64,000 bases of DNA, from the NCBI GenBank assembly GCA_965267485.1, contig OZ254080.1:1-64000 (forward strand), in the 5' to 3' direction. Source of the stretch: JANQJA01 sp965267485. Its GTDB lineage: Bacteria; Pseudomonadota; Gammaproteobacteria; Pseudomonadales; Azotimanducaceae. Every line of letters begins with the position of its first letter. Within the stretch, counting starts at the first letter, position 1. The position numbers were made by a program, and so were the translations under genes. The notes beneath the pieces are model-generated. The model worked only from the letters and a program-made list of their open reading frames with translations. It was not told the origin of the DNA and made no database searches. Of the stretch, positions 1-10,567 are shown one piece after another.

Positions 1-17
1 ACCAATGGAGGCCGCTC

Positions 18-1937
<1,920 letters not shown>

Positions 1938-1955
1938 CCCTGATCACACACTCTT

Positions 1956-2061
1956 GTCCTGAGGCCCATGCGCAGCATGAGCCGAAGGACCTGTTGGCGG
2001 CAGTGCATTCGAACCCGGATCCTTCAGCGTTCGCTAACGCGAATGCGTCGGGACGAGGGTC
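1956..2061. repeat. Two adjacent hairpin (REP-like) sequences downstream of rpoD
   Basis: Two imperfect inverted repeats fill the rpoD/enoyl-CoA hydratase gap. The first (1956-1990) has outer arms GTCCT/AGGAC and inner arms ATGC/GCAT. The second (about 2017-2061) has the inner arms GCGTTCGC/GCGAATGC around TAAC. Both carry the TCCT(T/G) ... AGGA layout of dispersed palindromes common in proteobacterial intergenic DNA. They may also end the two convergent transcripts, but neither has a U-run. Confidence 0.5.
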
Positions 2062-2071
2062 ATAGCAAGTC

Positions 2072-2899
2072 CTATCGATCCTTGTAATCGGGCGCCCGCT
2101 TCTCCAGAAACGCCGCCACTCCTTCCCGCATATCGCCGGTCTGCGACACCAGGATCTGCTGGCGATCCTCCATCGCGATCACCGCTTCCAGGCTTTGCGC
2201 GTCAACGCTCGCGTTGAGGCACTCCTTCGTCAATCGGACCCCGATGGGTGAATTGCGCACAATGTCATCGGCCATCTGCTTGCCGGCATCCCGCAGCGCT
2301 GACGGCTCGACCACGGAGGAGAACAGCCCGAGTGCAAGCGCACGCTCCGCGCCAATAAAGTTACCCGTCAGCATCAGTTCGGACGCTACCGACGAGCCCA
2401 CCAGCCGCGGCAGAAAATAGCTGACGCCGACGTCACAGGCCGTGAGCCCAATGCGGATGAACGCCGCATTCATGCGCGCGTCCGGCGTGCCGATGCGAAT
2501 ATCGGACGCCAGCGCCAGCGCAAACCCACCACCGCTGGCAGCACCGTTGACCAGGCAGATGATCGGCTGGGGCGCGCGGCGCATTTTCATCACGATCTCG
2601 CTGACCCGCCGCTGCACCCGGAGCCCTGTGACCGGCCCGCCGCCCTCATCGCTGCGGTCCTCCTTGAGGTCGAGCCCGGCACAAAACGCCCGTCCCGCAC
2701 CGGTCATCACCACCACCCGGGTTTCAATCTCGGTGTAGAGCCTGTCGAAGTAATGCTGCAGTTCCAGCATCATTGTCCGGCTCATCGCGTTGAGCGCATC
2801 AGGGCGATTCAGCGTCAGATACTCGACCGGACCATCGCGCTCGATGAGCAGCGTTTCGTAGGTGCCGTCGGCATTCGACGTGGGTTTGTACAAAGACAT
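2072..2899 (-). CDS. Enoyl-CoA hydratase/isomerase family protein
   Basis: A 275-residue crotonase-fold enzyme, likely hydrating or isomerising enoyl-CoA in the cytoplasm. Seen: the N-terminal strand YLTLNRPDALNAMS, the oxyanion-hole segment GAGRAFCAGLDLKE, and the second oxyanion segment NGAASGGGFALALASDIRI. The first catalytic Glu of classical hydratases is not obvious (GGGFALAL region), so an isomerase or other crotonase activity is possible. I start it at ATG 2899, preceded by GAGG; an upstream TTG at 2923 would add eight residues. It stands alone, convergent with rpoD and divergent from the next gene. Family is sure, substrate unknown. Confidence 0.88.
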   Translation of the reverse strand: MSLYKPTSNADGTYETLLIERDGPVEYLTLNRPDALNAMSRTMMLELQHYFDRLYTEIETRVVVMTGAGRAFCAGLDLKEDRSDEGGGPVTGLRVQRRVSEIVMKMRRAPQPIICLVNGAASGGGFALALASDIRIGTPDARMNAAFIRIGLTACDVGVSYFLPRLVGSSVASELMLTGNFIGAERALALGLFSSVVEPSALRDAGKQMADDIVRNSPIGVRLTKECLNASVDAQSLEAVIAMEDRQQILVSQTGDMREGVAAFLEKRAPDYKDR

Positions 2900-2968
2900 C
2901 GTGGACCTCGGATTGGCTGACAATTTCGCTTAAGGTAGCAGCATCTGGTCACGTTCTGGAGATCGCAG

Positions 2969-3430
2969 GTGGAGCAGCTGAAGGCGTTGTTTGAAGGACG
3001 GCCGATCTGGATGAACGCGATCATGGTCTTCTGTGCCTACATGACGTTCATCTATATGCCGTTCGACCTCTTCTGGAAGCCGGTGGCCGAAGATGAGGAA
3101 GTCTGGTTCGGTTTCGTGTTGCACGGCTGGTGGGCCAAGCTCACCGCGCCCTTGCACTGGGCGATCTACGCAGCGGGCTATTACGGGTTCCTGCGAATGA
3201 AGTCGTGGATGTGGCCGTGGGCCGGCGTTTATGCGGCGCAGGTCGCCATCGGCATGCTGGTGTGGTCGATCAACGACCCGCGAGGCAGCGGCCCGGTTTC
3301 GGGGCTTGTAACATTCGCCGTCTTCGGGACTCTGACTGGTGCACTGCTGATGTCCCATGCACGATTCGGTTGGGAAATCAGGTTCAAGGGAAGAGGGCCG
3401 GACACGGAGAATGCCGGAGACAACTATTAA
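2969..3430 (+). CDS. Small multi-pass membrane protein, unknown function
   Basis: A 153-residue protein with a GTG start preceded by GGAG. I see about four hydrophobic stretches: IWMNAIMVFCAYMTFIYMPF, the LTAPLHWAIYAAGYYGFL segment, the WPWAGVYAAQVAIGMLVW segment, and SGLVTFAVFGTLTGALLM. It ends with a charged cytoplasmic tail (RFGWEIRFKGRG). The pattern suggests an inner-membrane protein of a small uncharacterised family. It is divergently transcribed from the enoyl-CoA hydratase with only about 70 bases between starts. I do not recognise the family and assign no function. Confidence 0.75.
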   Translation: MEQLKALFEGRPIWMNAIMVFCAYMTFIYMPFDLFWKPVAEDEEVWFGFVLHGWWAKLTAPLHWAIYAAGYYGFLRMKSWMWPWAGVYAAQVAIGMLVWSINDPRGSGPVSGLVTFAVFGTLTGALLMSHARFGWEIRFKGRGPDTENAGDNY

Positions 3431-3531
3431 AAGCAGGCGACCAATCCAAGCTCACCACCAGAAGCACTTGCGCCCGAGTCGCCCCATGCAGGTTGGTAGC
3501 TGCTTAATAGTTGCACTAAGTTACACCACAT

Positions 3532-4422
3532 TTGGCGACGGCGTCGAATTTTTTTGAAAATTGCACCATATTGCACCGTTCAGGTGCCGGAGAAGCAGTC
3601 ATTCCGTACGTAGAAGACGCGGCGGTCATTGCCGCCCGCATACCAACATCAAGGGCGCGCCCATCGCGGCTGAGAACCGTCGTCGGCGCTTTTCTGGTGG
3701 CCAGCTGGATTCTCGTCATGGTGCTGGTGCGGCTTGTCGCTGCCCTCTTCGGGGCGCAGCAGTCCCCCGGCCTGTATCTCGCGTTCCACGGCGGCGTGGC
3801 GCGACTGTTCAATATCCGGATCAGGACGACCGGCACGCTCCATACGGCCCCGCCTACCCTTTACGTCGCCAATCACGCGTCGTATCTCGATGTCTTTGTG
3901 CTCGGCGCGTGGTTACCCGGCTCCTTCATTGCGAAGTCGGAGGTATCCGGCTGGCCGGTCTTCGGCAAGCTGGCAAAGCTGCAGAACACGCTGTTCTTCG
4001 AGCGCAACGTACGTCGTGCGGCCGACCAGATCGCGATCATGCGCGAGCATCTGGCGAACGGAAAGAACCTGATCTTCTTCCCCGAGGGTACGAGCACGCC
4101 CGGCACCCATGTTGAACCGTTTCGCAGCAGCCTGTTCCAGGCGGCCGAAGGTGATGACACCGTGATTCAGCCGGTGTCGGTTGCCTACACCGCGTACGAC
4201 GGGCAGCCGATGACCCAGGCAGAGCGAGACTACTATGCGTGGTATCTGCCAATGACCTTCCTGCCTCACTTCCTCAATGCCCTCGGTCTGCGACGCGCCG
4301 AGGTTGAACTCGTCTTCCACGAACCGGTGAGAGTAGCGGACTTCGAATCGCGCAAGGCCTGTGCAGCCTACTGTGAGCAGGTGGTGAGAGATGGTCTGCA
4401 GAAAGCGCTCGCGCGCGCATGA
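3532..4422 (+). CDS. 1-acyl-glycerol-3-phosphate acyltransferase family (PlsC/OlsA-like)
   Basis: A membrane-bound acyltransferase of 296 residues if the TTG at 3532 is used. Seen: a hydrophobic N-terminal anchor (VVGAFLVASWILVMVLVRLV), the catalytic HX4D box (NHASYLDVFVLG) and the second conserved box (FFPEGTSTPG). The family moves acyl chains to lysophosphatidate. Because an OlsB-like N-acyltransferase lies 450 bases downstream, an OlsA role (O-acylation of lyso-ornithine lipid) is a good alternative. The start is unsure: only TTG 3532, TTG 3571 or a GTG near 3697 are in frame, and the first 40 residues look unlike a protein. The stop overlaps the next ATG by four bases. Confidence 0.85.
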   Translation: MATASNFFENCTILHRSGAGEAVIPYVEDAAVIAARIPTSRARPSRLRTVVGAFLVASWILVMVLVRLVAALFGAQQSPGLYLAFHGGVARLFNIRIRTTGTLHTAPPTLYVANHASYLDVFVLGAWLPGSFIAKSEVSGWPVFGKLAKLQNTLFFERNVRRAADQIAIMREHLANGKNLIFFPEGTSTPGTHVEPFRSSLFQAAEGDDTVIQPVSVAYTAYDGQPMTQAERDYYAWYLPMTFLPHFLNALGLRRAEVELVFHEPVRVADFESRKACAAYCEQVVRDGLQKALARA

Positions 4423-4835
4423 ATCGCGCACTCGTCAGGAGTGTCGCGGCAGGCGTTCTCGGCTTTCTGGCTTACGGCAGCTGGGCGTTCTGGGTGAACA
4501 TGGATCACGGCACCGACATCGGGGCGCGCGCGGGCCTGGTGCAGGGCAGCTGGAGCTTCGTGCTGACGTTGACGATGACGCTCGTGATGGAATGGCTGCT
4601 GCGCGTCACCGCGCCGACCGGTGCGCCCGGGATGATCACGCTGATCATCACGGTCGCCTGTCTGTTCGGTGGCTCGTGGAGCGTCAACTGGCTGGCCGGG
4701 ACGCCGGACATATTGCTGACGATTCTGCCCGGCTTTCTGATCGGCAGTGGCTACTCGGCCGCCTACATCTGGGCACACCGCCGGTTGAGTCAAAGACGGC
4801 AGGCGGAAACTTGTGACTCCTCGTACGGTCACTGA
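4419..4835 (+). CDS. Small membrane protein between two acyltransferase genes
   Basis: A 138-residue protein with four predicted membrane segments (residues about 8-28, 43-62, 70-90, 97-118) and a basic C-terminus. Its ATG overlaps the acyltransferase stop (ATGA), so the two are translationally coupled. It resembles small four-helix membrane proteins of unknown function, and I see no enzymatic motif. Position between the PlsC/OlsA-like gene and the OlsB-like gene suggests a part in lipid handling, which is inference only. Confidence 0.75.
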   Translation: MNRALVRSVAAGVLGFLAYGSWAFWVNMDHGTDIGARAGLVQGSWSFVLTLTMTLVMEWLLRVTAPTGAPGMITLIITVACLFGGSWSVNWLAGTPDILLTILPGFLIGSGYSAAYIWAHRRLSQRRQAETCDSSYGH

Positions 4836-4870
4836 ATCATCAATGAGAAAAACGATAACCAAGGAGAGAT

Positions 4871-5701
4871 GTGGCGATGGGTGAGCCGACGCAACCAGCC
4901 GATGCCGGAATGAATCTGGGCACCGTCCCTGTTGTGCCGATGCGTGCCGGCAAATACGAGGTCAGGCTGGCCCGAACCCCCGAGGAAATCGAGGCTGCAC
5001 AAAAGCTCCGCTACCGCGTCATGTACGAGGAGCGTGGCGGGCGCCCGGCTCTCGAGAAAGTCCGGCTTGGTGCTGACGTCGATGAGTGGGACGATATCGC
5101 CTGGCATGTCATCGTCACCGACACAACGGCGTCATCGCTCTCGGTGCTTGGCACCCTGCGTCTTGTCAGCAACCTGCGCCTCAAGCCCGGGCAGAAATTC
5201 TACACGGAAGAAGCTTTCGACCTGTCGGCACTCCGGGAGCACTTCGCGAGCATCCTCGAGCTGGGTCGCTTCTGTATCGACGCCAGCGGACGTCAGGGCG
5301 TCATCCTGATGCTGATCTGGAAGTGGACGATGCAGTTCATCGTCGATAACCACATCGATGTAATGACCGGCTGTGCGTCGTTCCCCGGCATGGACGTCGA
5401 GCGGCATCGCGACGTGCTCGGGTTTCTCTATCGCAACAATCTCGCACCGGAGGCGCTACGCCCGCGCCCTGTACTCGACAACTTTGTGAATCTGTCAGAG
5501 GTGGCGGATTCCAACGCAGGCTTCGACGAAGCCACCAAGGATATACCGACGCTGCTGCGGGGCTATCTTAAACTCGGTGCGCGAGTCAGTGATGCTGCGA
5601 TCCTCGACCCGGTATTCAACACCACCTTCATCGCGATCTATGTTGTGGCGAGCGAGATGCTGCTCGAGACCACGGTGCTGAACACGAGCCGTCGCGCCTA
5701 G
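4871..5701 (+). CDS. OlsB-like ornithine/amino-acid N-acyltransferase (GNAT, Acetyltransf_5 type)
   Basis: A 276-residue protein with the hallmarks of the OlsB/hemolysin-like acyltransferase family, which moves a 3-hydroxyacyl group from acyl-ACP to the alpha-amine of ornithine. Seen: AAQKLRYRVMYEERGG, GTLRLV, the conserved ELGRFCIDASGRQGVI stretch and the MTGCASFPGMD motif. GTG 4871 is preceded by AAGGAGAG; an in-frame ATG lies two codons on. With the PlsC-like gene two positions upstream this forms a plausible ornithine-lipid pathway. A related family acylates other amino acids, so the acceptor is uncertain. Its stop overlaps the stop of the convergent gene by four bases. Confidence 0.83.
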   Translation: MAMGEPTQPADAGMNLGTVPVVPMRAGKYEVRLARTPEEIEAAQKLRYRVMYEERGGRPALEKVRLGADVDEWDDIAWHVIVTDTTASSLSVLGTLRLVSNLRLKPGQKFYTEEAFDLSALREHFASILELGRFCIDASGRQGVILMLIWKWTMQFIVDNHIDVMTGCASFPGMDVERHRDVLGFLYRNNLAPEALRPRPVLDNFVNLSEVADSNAGFDEATKDIPTLLRGYLKLGARVSDAAILDPVFNTTFIAIYVVASEMLLETTVLNTSRRA

Positions 5702-6714
5702 CTGCCGAGTGCCCGGCTGTGCGCCTCGTTGAGCTGGCGCTGGCTGGCGGCCACGCGTCGGCCGATATCGCGCCAGCCGTACAGCGTCATCGGGCGATCG
5801 CGATTCTCACTGGCAGTATCCACCAGCAGCCGGCCGTGTTCGAGGAAGATGCGGTACGCCTTCGCCAGGCTGTTGGCGGGGTCGAACATGTGTGTTGGCA
5901 GTGACGCGACACCGTTGACCTCGATGACCACGAATTCTCCGGCGAGGAGAGCTTCTTCACTCGGCGCCTTCACGTCGAGCCGGCCAAAGTTGAAACCGGG
6001 CTGGCTGTCGCAGATCCCGATGATGGCGCGCTCGAGTTCAGTCGTCAGCACATGCGTATCGTCTGTGAACTTGCAGCCCATGGTGTGCGAGCCCACGAAC
6101 GAGAGCTGAACCGACTCCCCGGCAGCAGGCACGCGGGTGGTATCGATCTCCTGCAGGAACAGCTGCCAGTGCGCGGTGTAGCGTTCGTGATCGCGGGCCA
6201 GTGCTTCGATCGAACGCTTACCGTCACCTACGACCGTTGGAAAGTGCTTTCGGTTCAGGCCCGTCACGCGCGCCTCACCGCCGGTTCGCACGAAGAACAC
6301 ACCGTACTCGACGTTGTGCGGGCAGAACGTCTGCAGCATGTAGGGGCCGTGCACCCGCTCGAGTTGTGCCAGTAGCGAGGCTTCATCCGCGGCCCGCGTG
6401 ACGCCTTTGCCGACACTGCCCTGATCCGGCTTCAGCACCAGCGGGTACCCGTGTTCGGCGGCAAACGCGAGTGCGGCGCGGCGACGGTCTTGCGGCTCAT
6501 CGGGTAGCCAGGCGGTGGCCGGAAAGTGGGTCTGATCGAACGCCATTTGCGTCTCGAACTTCGAGCCGATGCCGATCTCGCCGTGATCCAGTGCCCAGTT
6601 CGCCTTGGCGAGGTACTTCGGCGGCAGGCCGCGCACGAGACAGCGCCATGCGAGGTAGACGTAGTATGGCACCTCGAAAAGACGCGGATGCCAGAATTCG
6701 AAATGCCGTATCAC
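5698..6714 (-). CDS. ATP-grasp domain protein (carboxylate-amine ligase type)
   Basis: A 338-residue ATP-grasp enzyme. Seen: the nucleotide-binding loop KPDQGSVGKGV (about residues 96-106), the strand GPYMLQTFCPHNVEYGVFFV, and the metal-binding end RLDVKAP ... VVIEVNGVASLPTHMFDP with the usual E-x-N pair. The fold couples ATP hydrolysis to joining a carboxylate with an amine or thiol, as in D-Ala-D-Ala ligase, but N-terminal features differ and the substrate is unknown. It overlaps the upstream hydrolase gene by four bases, so the two are co-transcribed. The name 'sugar phosphate/lipid biosynthesis ATP-grasp' would be guesswork. Confidence 0.85.
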   Translation of the reverse strand: MIRHFEFWHPRLFEVPYYVYLAWRCLVRGLPPKYLAKANWALDHGEIGIGSKFETQMAFDQTHFPATAWLPDEPQDRRRAALAFAAEHGYPLVLKPDQGSVGKGVTRAADEASLLAQLERVHGPYMLQTFCPHNVEYGVFFVRTGGEARVTGLNRKHFPTVVGDGKRSIEALARDHERYTAHWQLFLQEIDTTRVPAAGESVQLSFVGSHTMGCKFTDDTHVLTTELERAIIGICDSQPGFNFGRLDVKAPSEEALLAGEFVVIEVNGVASLPTHMFDPANSLAKAYRIFLEHGRLLVDTASENRDRPMTLYGWRDIGRRVAASQRQLNEAHSRALGS

Positions 6715-7574
6715 TCGCCGTCTTTCCCGCGCAGTCGGCCGAGCATGTCGATGATGCTTTCCGCGATAATCGCCGGCTGTTGCCAGAGGATGAAGTGGCT
6801 ACCGCCATCTTCGCTGATGATGTTGGGATCGACGTGGGCCAGCTTTTCGCGGATGTAGTCGAGATGTCGGACACTGACGAGGCGATCCTCGGTGCCGTGG
6901 ATCACGGTCACCGGCGCTTCGATGGCAGAAAGCTTTCCGGCGAGCGCATCGAGTGAGCGGCCGAGCGGCATGATCTCGCGGTTCGCGGCCTTGAGGTCTT
7001 TGGGCACAAACCACATGAACATTGAGGCGAGCCGGTTGTACCAGCGTGGCCCGCCGAGGGCCGGGTCGAGTGAGGCCGCGACGGCAATCACACCATCCAC
7101 CCGATCTGGATAGTCGGCGGCGATCTGGTAGGCGATCGAGCCGCCCAGCGAGTGACCGACGAGGATCACCGGCGTGCCCGGGTCACGATTCAGCGTGGCC
7201 GGCTCCAACAGGGGAGCGATGGCGCGGGCCTGGCCCTCGAGTGAGGTCACGAGCTTTGCATCCGACGCGCCGAAGCCGGGACGATCGATCGCGATCATGT
7301 GTGCGTGCGCCCGCAACGTCTGGTCGGCCAGGTAGGCATCAAACGCCCGTGATGAGCCGGGCGTGCCATGGATGAAGATCACCAGGGGTTTCTCGCTGCC
7401 GCCATCGGGCCGGCCCGATTCCAGAAAGTGCAGCGTCTTGCCGTCTACCCCGTAGGAGCCAGCGTTGATGCGGGCACCGTCAGGGGCCTCAGCGTTTGCG
7501 GGCAAAGGCATGCCGCTGATTCCAAGGCAGCAGAAAAGAACTGCGCTGAGACGACCGAATATCGGACGTAACAA
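6711..7574 (-). CDS. Exported alpha/beta hydrolase
   Basis: An alpha/beta hydrolase of about 287 residues. Seen: the oxyanion strand HGTPGSSRAFD, the nucleophile elbow GHSLGGS, an acid near VIHGTEDRLV and the final His in GGSHFILWQQP. I start it at TTG 7574, which gives a clean signal peptide (RLSAVLFCCLGISG ending PANA). The longer frame begins at ATG 7631 but would run through the opposite gene's promoter and start codon. It likely acts in the periplasm on a small ester or lactone; the substrate is not deducible. It is coupled to the ATP-grasp gene through an ATGA overlap. Confidence 0.85.
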   Translation of the reverse strand: MLRPIFGRLSAVLFCCLGISGMPLPANAEAPDGARINAGSYGVDGKTLHFLESGRPDGGSEKPLVIFIHGTPGSSRAFDAYLADQTLRAHAHMIAIDRPGFGASDAKLVTSLEGQARAIAPLLEPATLNRDPGTPVILVGHSLGGSIAYQIAADYPDRVDGVIAVAASLDPALGGPRWYNRLASMFMWFVPKDLKAANREIMPLGRSLDALAGKLSAIEAPVTVIHGTEDRLVSVRHLDYIREKLAHVDPNIISEDGGSHFILWQQPAIIAESIIDMLGRLRGKDGE

Positions 7575-7595
7575 TTCCCGGCCTCGTTCGGTCTG

Positions 7596-7601
7596 TATAA
7601 T
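7596..7601 (+). promoter_or_regulatory. -10 box (TATAAT) for the DinB-like gene
   Basis: A perfect TATAAT lies 28 bases ahead of the ATG at 7630. The -35 region 17 bases upstream (AATTCC) is poor, so strength is uncertain. It supports a short leader for the DinB-like gene and argues against the longest hydrolase start. Confidence 0.45.
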
Positions 7602-7629
7602 GGTTAGAACGGATAGAGCAGCCAGTTTC

Positions 7630-8166
7630 ATGAGTCATACCGCACGCGTCAGCGACCTCCATAACAGACCGGAAGCCGCGGCGAATTATGCCACGCTGAG
7701 ACAACTCGTGGACGTTGTCGAGCGCATCGACGACGAGACGTTCGTTCGCGCCGATACCGCGTTCACCGACAGTTCGATCGGCAAGCATGTGCGTCACATC
7801 CTCGATTTTTATCGCTGCTTCTTTCTTGGGCTCGAAGGCGCCCACGTCGACTACGACAATCGTACTCGCGATACCGCTATCGAGACTCGGCGAGCAAGCG
7901 CGATAGAAGCGGCCTCCCTGGCTGGTGAGAATCTGCTCGCGCTCGACCCGGCGCTCGACCGTGAGCTCATGGTCTCATCAATGACCGACGTTGGCGTACC
8001 GGCCACACCGTGTCGCAGCAGCATCGCCCGCGAGCTCGTCTTCCTGCAGAGCCACGCCATTCATCATCTCGCCATGGCCGTGCTGATGATGAACCGGTTC
8101 GGATTCCCGACCGAGCCGGAGTGGGGGCTCGCCCCCTCCACACAGGATTACCTCGCCCGCGATTAG
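7630..8166 (+). CDS. DinB/YfiT-superfamily protein (putative metal-dependent)
   Basis: A 178-residue protein with a four-helix DinB-type arrangement: SIGKHVRHILDFYRCFF (first His helix) and LVFLQSHAIHHLAMAVLMM (HxxxHH helix), spaced as in the metal-binding triad of the DinB/YfiT family. Some members are thiol S-transferases or hydrolases using zinc or nickel; the reaction here is unknown. ATG 7630 shares the CATG palindrome with the longest possible start of the divergent hydrolase. The C-terminal GLAPSTQDYL segment recurs in proteins of this type. Family fairly sure, function not. Confidence 0.78.
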   Translation: MSHTARVSDLHNRPEAAANYATLRQLVDVVERIDDETFVRADTAFTDSSIGKHVRHILDFYRCFFLGLEGAHVDYDNRTRDTAIETRRASAIEAASLAGENLLALDPALDRELMVSSMTDVGVPATPCRSSIARELVFLQSHAIHHLAMAVLMMNRFGFPTEPEWGLAPSTQDYLARD

Positions 8167-8176
8167 TGCCGGCACA

Positions 8177-8596
8177 TCAGGGCGCGCAGGCGCGCCTCAT
8201 CCTTCGTGCAAGGTCATCGCGATTGTCACGGTCAATCTGCCGATAGCGCCGAAGCTGATACAACTCCTGAAGTGATGCCTTGAGTTCCCGGCAGCGCGCG
8301 TCGCGCCGGGCATGGGACTTCAACGTGTCGTCGATGGCAGCCTGTCGAACGTCGACCGCGGACGCTGCACGTCTCGCGCGTTCGGCGTGGATCTCGTCGA
8401 TCACGGCCTGGCTTTCCTCGTCGAGCCCGAGGCCTGCGCTGTTGCTGTACCGAAGGTCGATCGACGCCGGCACGGCATCGCCCTGGCAACTGGTCGCCTG
8501 ATAGGAGGGCTGCCCGTCCGGGTCCACACACTTGAAGACATCGGCGCTTGCGCCGGATGCCAGAATCAGAAGAAGGGTCGCGAATCCACATCGCAT
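8177..8596 (-). CDS. DUF4124-domain exported protein
   Basis: A 139-residue protein with a short signal peptide (MRCGFATLLLILASGASA) followed at once by the DUF4124 core FKCVDPDGQPSYQATSCQG. This is a small beta-rich domain common in gammaproteobacterial envelope proteins, with two conserved cysteines likely to form a disulfide. The remaining part is helical and charged (RRAASAVDVRQAAIDDTLKS), probably a coiled coil. No enzymatic role is known for the family. It is convergent with the DinB-like gene and ends ten bases from it. Confidence 0.85.
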   Translation of the reverse strand: MRCGFATLLLILASGASADVFKCVDPDGQPSYQATSCQGDAVPASIDLRYSNSAGLGLDEESQAVIDEIHAERARRAASAVDVRQAAIDDTLKSHARRDARCRELKASLQELYQLRRYRQIDRDNRDDLARRMRRACAP

Positions 8597-8702
8597 GGTG
8601 TTGCTCTCATCTGTTCAGATGACCCTTACCATGCCGCTGCCATCAGAATCATGGCACCCGACGTCTGCGCCGGTCGCTGTAGGACATTGGCTGTGCCGCG
8701 CC

Positions 8703-8733
8703 AAAAAAAAAGGGCGACCCGAGGGCCGCCCTT
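8703..8733 (-). terminator. Rho-independent terminator of isocitrate lyase
   Basis: Read on the minus strand, the arms AAAGGGCG/CGCCCTTT enclose a GC-rich loop and are followed by a run of nine T. It sits 25 bases beyond the aceA stop, the expected place and orientation. Confidence 0.85.
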
Positions 8734-8757
8734 TGAGACTCCGTTGAACCGTTCGGA

Positions 8758-10386
8758 TCAGAACTGGTTCATCGTGTTGTCTTTACCACCTGCCAGCAGC
8801 GCGTTGTCGCCAGCGAAGTATTCCTTGTGGTTGTCGCCGATCGTCGTACCGGCCATTTCCTGGTGCTTGACGACGTTCATGTTGCGACGGATCTCCTGAC
8901 GCTGGACGCCAAGGACGTAGGCCAGCATGCCTTCGTCGCCGAAGTAACCTTCGGCCAGCGTATCCACGCCGAGTGCCGTCTCGTGGTACGTCGGCAGCGT
9001 GATCAGGTGATGGAAGATGCCGGCCTCACGCGACGCGTCGCGCTGGAACGACTGGATCTTCTGGTCGGCTTCCTGGGCGAGTTCCGATGAATCGAACTCT
9101 GCGTTCATCAGGCCCATCGGGTCCTTGGCCGGGTCCGGGTAGCCAGAGACGTCCTTGCCCGCTTCCTTCATCTCCTGGTAGACCTGCTCGCGGAACTTGA
9201 GCGTCCAGTTGAACGACGGCGAGTTGTTGTAGACGAGCTTGGCGTCTGGGATCTCCTCACGAACGCGGTTCACCATCTCGGCGATCTGTGCGACGTTGGG
9301 GCGCTCGGTTTCGATCCACAGCAGGTCTGCGCCGTGACGCAGGCTCGTGATGCAGTCGAGAACAACGCGGTCAACACCCGTGCCTTCGCGGAACGAGTAC
9401 AGGCCGTTGTCCAGGCGAACCGGCTTCACCAGCTTGCCCTTCTTGTGGAAGACGATGTCGTGCTCTTTGAGCTCGTCGACGTTGTGTACTTCTTCGACCT
9501 CGAGGAAGCTGTTGTACTGGCTCGCGAGGTCACCTTCCTCTTTCGAGACCGGGACCATCTGCGTGAGGCCGGCACCGAGAGAGTCGGTACGGGCGACGAT
9601 GATGCCGTTGTCCACACCGAGTTCGAGGAACGCGTAGCGGATGGCGTTGATTTTCGCGAGGAAGACTTCGTGCGGTACGGTGACCTTGCCGGCCTGGTGG
9701 CCGCATTGCTTCACTTCTGAAACCTGGTTTTCGATCTGGATCGCGCAGGCACCAGCCTCGATCATCTTCTTCGCCAGCAGGTAGGTGGCTTCTTCGTTGC
9801 CGAAACCGGCGTCGATGTCAGCGATGATCGGCACGACGTGCGTTTCGAAGTTGTCGATCTTCTCGATGATCGCGGATTCGTCCTTGCCCGCTTCACGCGC
9901 ATCGTCGAGTTCCGTGAAGTAGCGCTCGAGCTCAACGGCATCGGCCTGCTTCAGGAAGGTGTAGATCTCCTCGATGAGGGCAGAGACCGACGTTTTTTCA
10001 TGCATGCTCTGGTCAGGCAGCGGGCCGAACTGCGAGCGCAGGGCCGCGACCATCCATCCAGACAGGTAGATGTAGTTCTTGTCGAGCGTGCCGCGATGGC
10101 GCTTGATGGCGATCGTCTTCTGCTGCGCGACGAAGCCGTGCCAGCAGCCCAGCGACTGCGTGTACTTCGCGGTATCGGCGTCGTAGTCCGCCATGTCCTT
10201 GCGCATGATATCGGCGGTGTACTTGGCGATATCCAGACCCGTGGTGAAGCGGTTCTGCAGCTTCATGCGGGCGGCGTACTCGGGGTTGATACCCTTCCAG
10301 GTTTCCTTGTGCTGTTCCTGTAGGGCCTTGAAGGCTTCGATTTCCTTGAGGTAAGGCGAAATCACCGTTTGCGGGTTTGCGGCCAT
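8758..10386 (-). CDS. aceA: Isocitrate lyase, long form
   Basis: A 542-residue isocitrate lyase of the long, Pseudomonas-like class. It cleaves isocitrate to succinate and glyoxylate in the glyoxylate shunt, allowing growth on acetate or fatty acids. Seen: PIIADIDAGFGNEEATYLLAKK (metal-binding D-x-D region), the catalytic loop EVKQCGHQAGK (KQCGH in place of the short form's KKCGH), and NNSPSFNWT near the C-terminus. The ATG follows GGAGAGGACAAAC. It is a single-gene unit with its own terminator; malate synthase is not in the window. The many beta-oxidation-type genes nearby fit a lipid- or acetate-using lifestyle. Confidence 0.96.
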   Translation of the reverse strand: MAANPQTVISPYLKEIEAFKALQEQHKETWKGINPEYAARMKLQNRFTTGLDIAKYTADIMRKDMADYDADTAKYTQSLGCWHGFVAQQKTIAIKRHRGTLDKNYIYLSGWMVAALRSQFGPLPDQSMHEKTSVSALIEEIYTFLKQADAVELERYFTELDDAREAGKDESAIIEKIDNFETHVVPIIADIDAGFGNEEATYLLAKKMIEAGACAIQIENQVSEVKQCGHQAGKVTVPHEVFLAKINAIRYAFLELGVDNGIIVARTDSLGAGLTQMVPVSKEEGDLASQYNSFLEVEEVHNVDELKEHDIVFHKKGKLVKPVRLDNGLYSFREGTGVDRVVLDCITSLRHGADLLWIETERPNVAQIAEMVNRVREEIPDAKLVYNNSPSFNWTLKFREQVYQEMKEAGKDVSGYPDPAKDPMGLMNAEFDSSELAQEADQKIQSFQRDASREAGIFHHLITLPTYHETALGVDTLAEGYFGDEGMLAYVLGVQRQEIRRNMNVVKHQEMAGTTIGDNHKEYFAGDNALLAGGKDNTMNQF

Positions 10387-10567
10387 GTTTGTCCTCTCCT
10401 AGGTTCCTGTCTGTGGCGCGGCAATCTACCAACGCGCCTTGTCGAAGTTAATGGAATGTTTGGATAGTAATGTATTCCACTTATTCAACGATCGCTTGTC
10501 GGTCTGACGCCCCGCCGAACGTCGTGTGCAAGAATGCGGGCAGACAGTGATACAGGGGGAGACGACA

